A stretch of DNA of 6,592 nucleotides from Spirochaetaceae bacterium. GTDB taxonomy: Bacteria; Spirochaetota; Spirochaetia; Sphaerochaetales; Sphaerochaetaceae. The translations under genes were made by a program, and so were the position numbers. Shown here one piece after another: positions 5,767 through 6,592 of this stretch. Under the pieces are notes generated by a model. That model did no database searches and was not told where the DNA came from. It saw nothing but the letters and a program-made list of their open reading frames with translations. The stretch's first letter is position 1; each line of letters opens with the position of its first letter. The stretch lies in contig DMKZ01000009.1 of NCBI GenBank assembly GCA_003454065.1, positions 1 to 6,592 on the forward strand, in the 5' to 3' direction.

Positions 5767-6592
5767 CGGACTTGTCCTTTCCGGGCGGCGCATCGAATAT
5801 GCTTCCTCCGGACGGCGCATCGAACTTCTTGAAGTCCACGTTTTTGAGTTTGGACATCTCCTCGTCATATCTCTTCATGTACTTGTCTATTTCCTCCTGC
5901 TTGAAGCCGGCATCCTTAAGCGCCTTCCGGCGACCGTCGGCATCATGTCCATTCAAAAACTCTTTCTTCCCATTTGGGTCATCCTTCCATCTGTTAGGCG
6001 CATCTTCGCCGGACTTATCGTTGCCGAACCTTCCGAGCATTTGCTCGTTCTTGACATATTGCTTGGCGTATTTTTCGGATCTGAACTCTTGTGTCAGTTT
6101 CTCTTCGGCAACCTTAACACGCTCTTTAAAGGGTGCTTCCTTGGCCAATCTCTCTTTCTTTGCTTCATCCGTTTCGGAAATGAACTTGCCATTTTTATCC
6201 ACCGTATCGAATTGGTGCTTTTTGAAGTTCTCCCTCATCTCGTCCATTTCTTCCTTGCCCTTAGATTCATAAGGATATCTCGTCTTATAGTCATCGGCGC
6301 TCTCAAGAACCTTATGCCTGACATCCGGCTCCTCTTTCGACCTGGGTTTCAGGGGCTCCGCACTTTCCATCGGACGTTTGGAAGTGTCAGGGGCATCCAT
6401 ATCATCTTTGTTATCGAAAATGGCCGTTCCTGCTTTGGAGTCTTTCTTCTTCTTCTCCTCCTCCGCCTTCCTCTTCTCCTCTTCCTCGGCCTTCTTCTTC
6501 TCTTCTTCGGTCTGGACAATGCCACGGCCGGAAATCTCGTTGATAGGACGCGGAGCCTTGTGGGCTGCATCGCCATTGGCTCCGTTGGCGGC
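5759..6592 (-). CDS. Lys/Glu-rich unrecognised protein, 5' end beyond the window
   Basis: The frame is open from the right edge to the TAA at 5759-5761, giving 277 residues of a longer protein. The ATG at 6400 is internal: 64 further open codons lie upstream of it with the same composition. I recognise no family. The visible part starts with an Ala/Asn/Gly-rich stretch, then a Glu/Lys/Ala tract (residues 29-50) likely to form a charged helix or coiled coil, then a hydrophilic, mostly helical region (140-250). It ends with two copies of Phe-Asp-Ala-Pro. Asp-Ala-Pro occurs four times (66-68, 197-199, 258-260, 267-269). There is no membrane segment or Cys. It precedes the tip gene by 115 bp and is probably co-transcribed with it. 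A linker, scaffold, chaperone or loading adaptor role would fit such a composition, but this is inference. The N-terminus could hold a recognisable domain outside the window. Confidence 0.8.
   Translation of the reverse strand, partial: AANGANGDAAHKAPRPINEISGRGIVQTEEEKKKAEEEEKRKAEEEKKKKDSKAGTAIFDNKDDMDAPDTSKRPMESAEPLKPRSKEEPDVRHKVLESADDYKTRYPYESKGKEEMDEMRENFKKHQFDTVDKNGKFISETDEAKKERLAKEAPFKERVKVAEEKLTQEFRSEKYAKQYVKNEQMLGRFGNDKSGEDAPNRWKDDPNGKKEFLNGHDADGRRKALKDAGFKQEEIDKYMKRYDEEMSKLKNVDFKKFDAPSGGSIFDAPPGKDKSDA
5786..5824 (-). repeat. Direct repeat coding Phe-Asp-Ala-Pro motifs
   Basis: The 12-base sequence CGGCGCATCGAA (plus strand) occurs at 5786-5797 and 5813-5824, exactly 27 bases apart. 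It encodes two Phe-Asp-Ala-Pro units with a 9-residue period near the C-terminus of the Lys/Glu-rich protein. Identity extends little beyond the 12 bases. Confidence 0.75.
6443..6508 (-). repeat. Imperfect Lys/Glu/Ala-coding repeat tract
   Basis: Purine-rich on the minus strand (CTT/CTC-rich on the plus strand). It encodes about three imperfect units of 7-8 residues: EEEKKKA, EEEEKRKA, EEEKKKK. A tract of this kind would form a long charged helix. It is prone to copy-number change by slippage; in-frame length variation between strains would be expected. Confidence 0.7.

Noticed and set aside
6401..6592. Starting the Lys/Glu-rich gene at the ATG at 6400, leaving 6401-6592 as non-coding upstream sequence or as a separate Arg-rich ORF in another frame.
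   Set aside because: The same frame stays open to the window edge with matching composition, so the ATG is internal. The Arg-rich frame is a shadow of the Lys/Glu codons.

Overview
The window holds part of one minus-strand gene cluster that looks like the spike (puncturing tip) end of a contractile injection system: a tailed prophage, an extracellular or tailocin-like injection system, or a type VI-like apparatus. Coding density is about 97%. There are four substantial genes, all on the minus strand, one overlapping mini-ORF, and no RNA gene, transposase, integrase or CRISPR array. Base composition looks intermediate by eye, and three genes have Shine-Dalgarno sites at normal spacing, so this is an ordinary bacterium. 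Nothing here fixes the taxon. The anonymous, highly diverged proteins suggest a poorly sampled lineage or an accessory locus.

In the direction of transcription (right to left): (1) 6592-5759, the C-terminal part of a very charged Lys/Glu-rich protein with a coiled-coil-like tract and repeated Asp-Ala-Pro motifs, cut by the right edge. (2) 5766-5698, a 22-codon charged ORF whose ATG overlaps the stop of the previous gene. (3) 5643-4687, a 318-residue Cys/His-containing protein whose C-terminus resembles PAAR-like/DUF4280-type spike-tip caps. (4) 4623-1723, a 966-residue protein whose first ~120 residues carry the gpV/VgrG OB-fold signature, followed by beta-rich segments, a charged linker and ~650 residues of unrecognised sequence. 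(5) 1656 to beyond the left edge, at least 552 residues of an unrecognised protein, with its own good sigma70-like promoter in the 66-bp gap before it.

The PAAR-like gene beside the gpV-like gene is the usual arrangement for a spike and its sharp tip. The working model is that the 966-residue protein forms the central spike, the 318-residue protein caps it, and the flanking unknowns are structural parts, chaperones or cargo of the same machine. Sheath, tube, baseplate wedge and ATPase genes would have to lie outside the window, so the type of system cannot be decided here. The most unusual features are the size and novelty of the extension on the spike protein, the large N-terminal part of the tip protein, and the large unknown gene with its own promoter.
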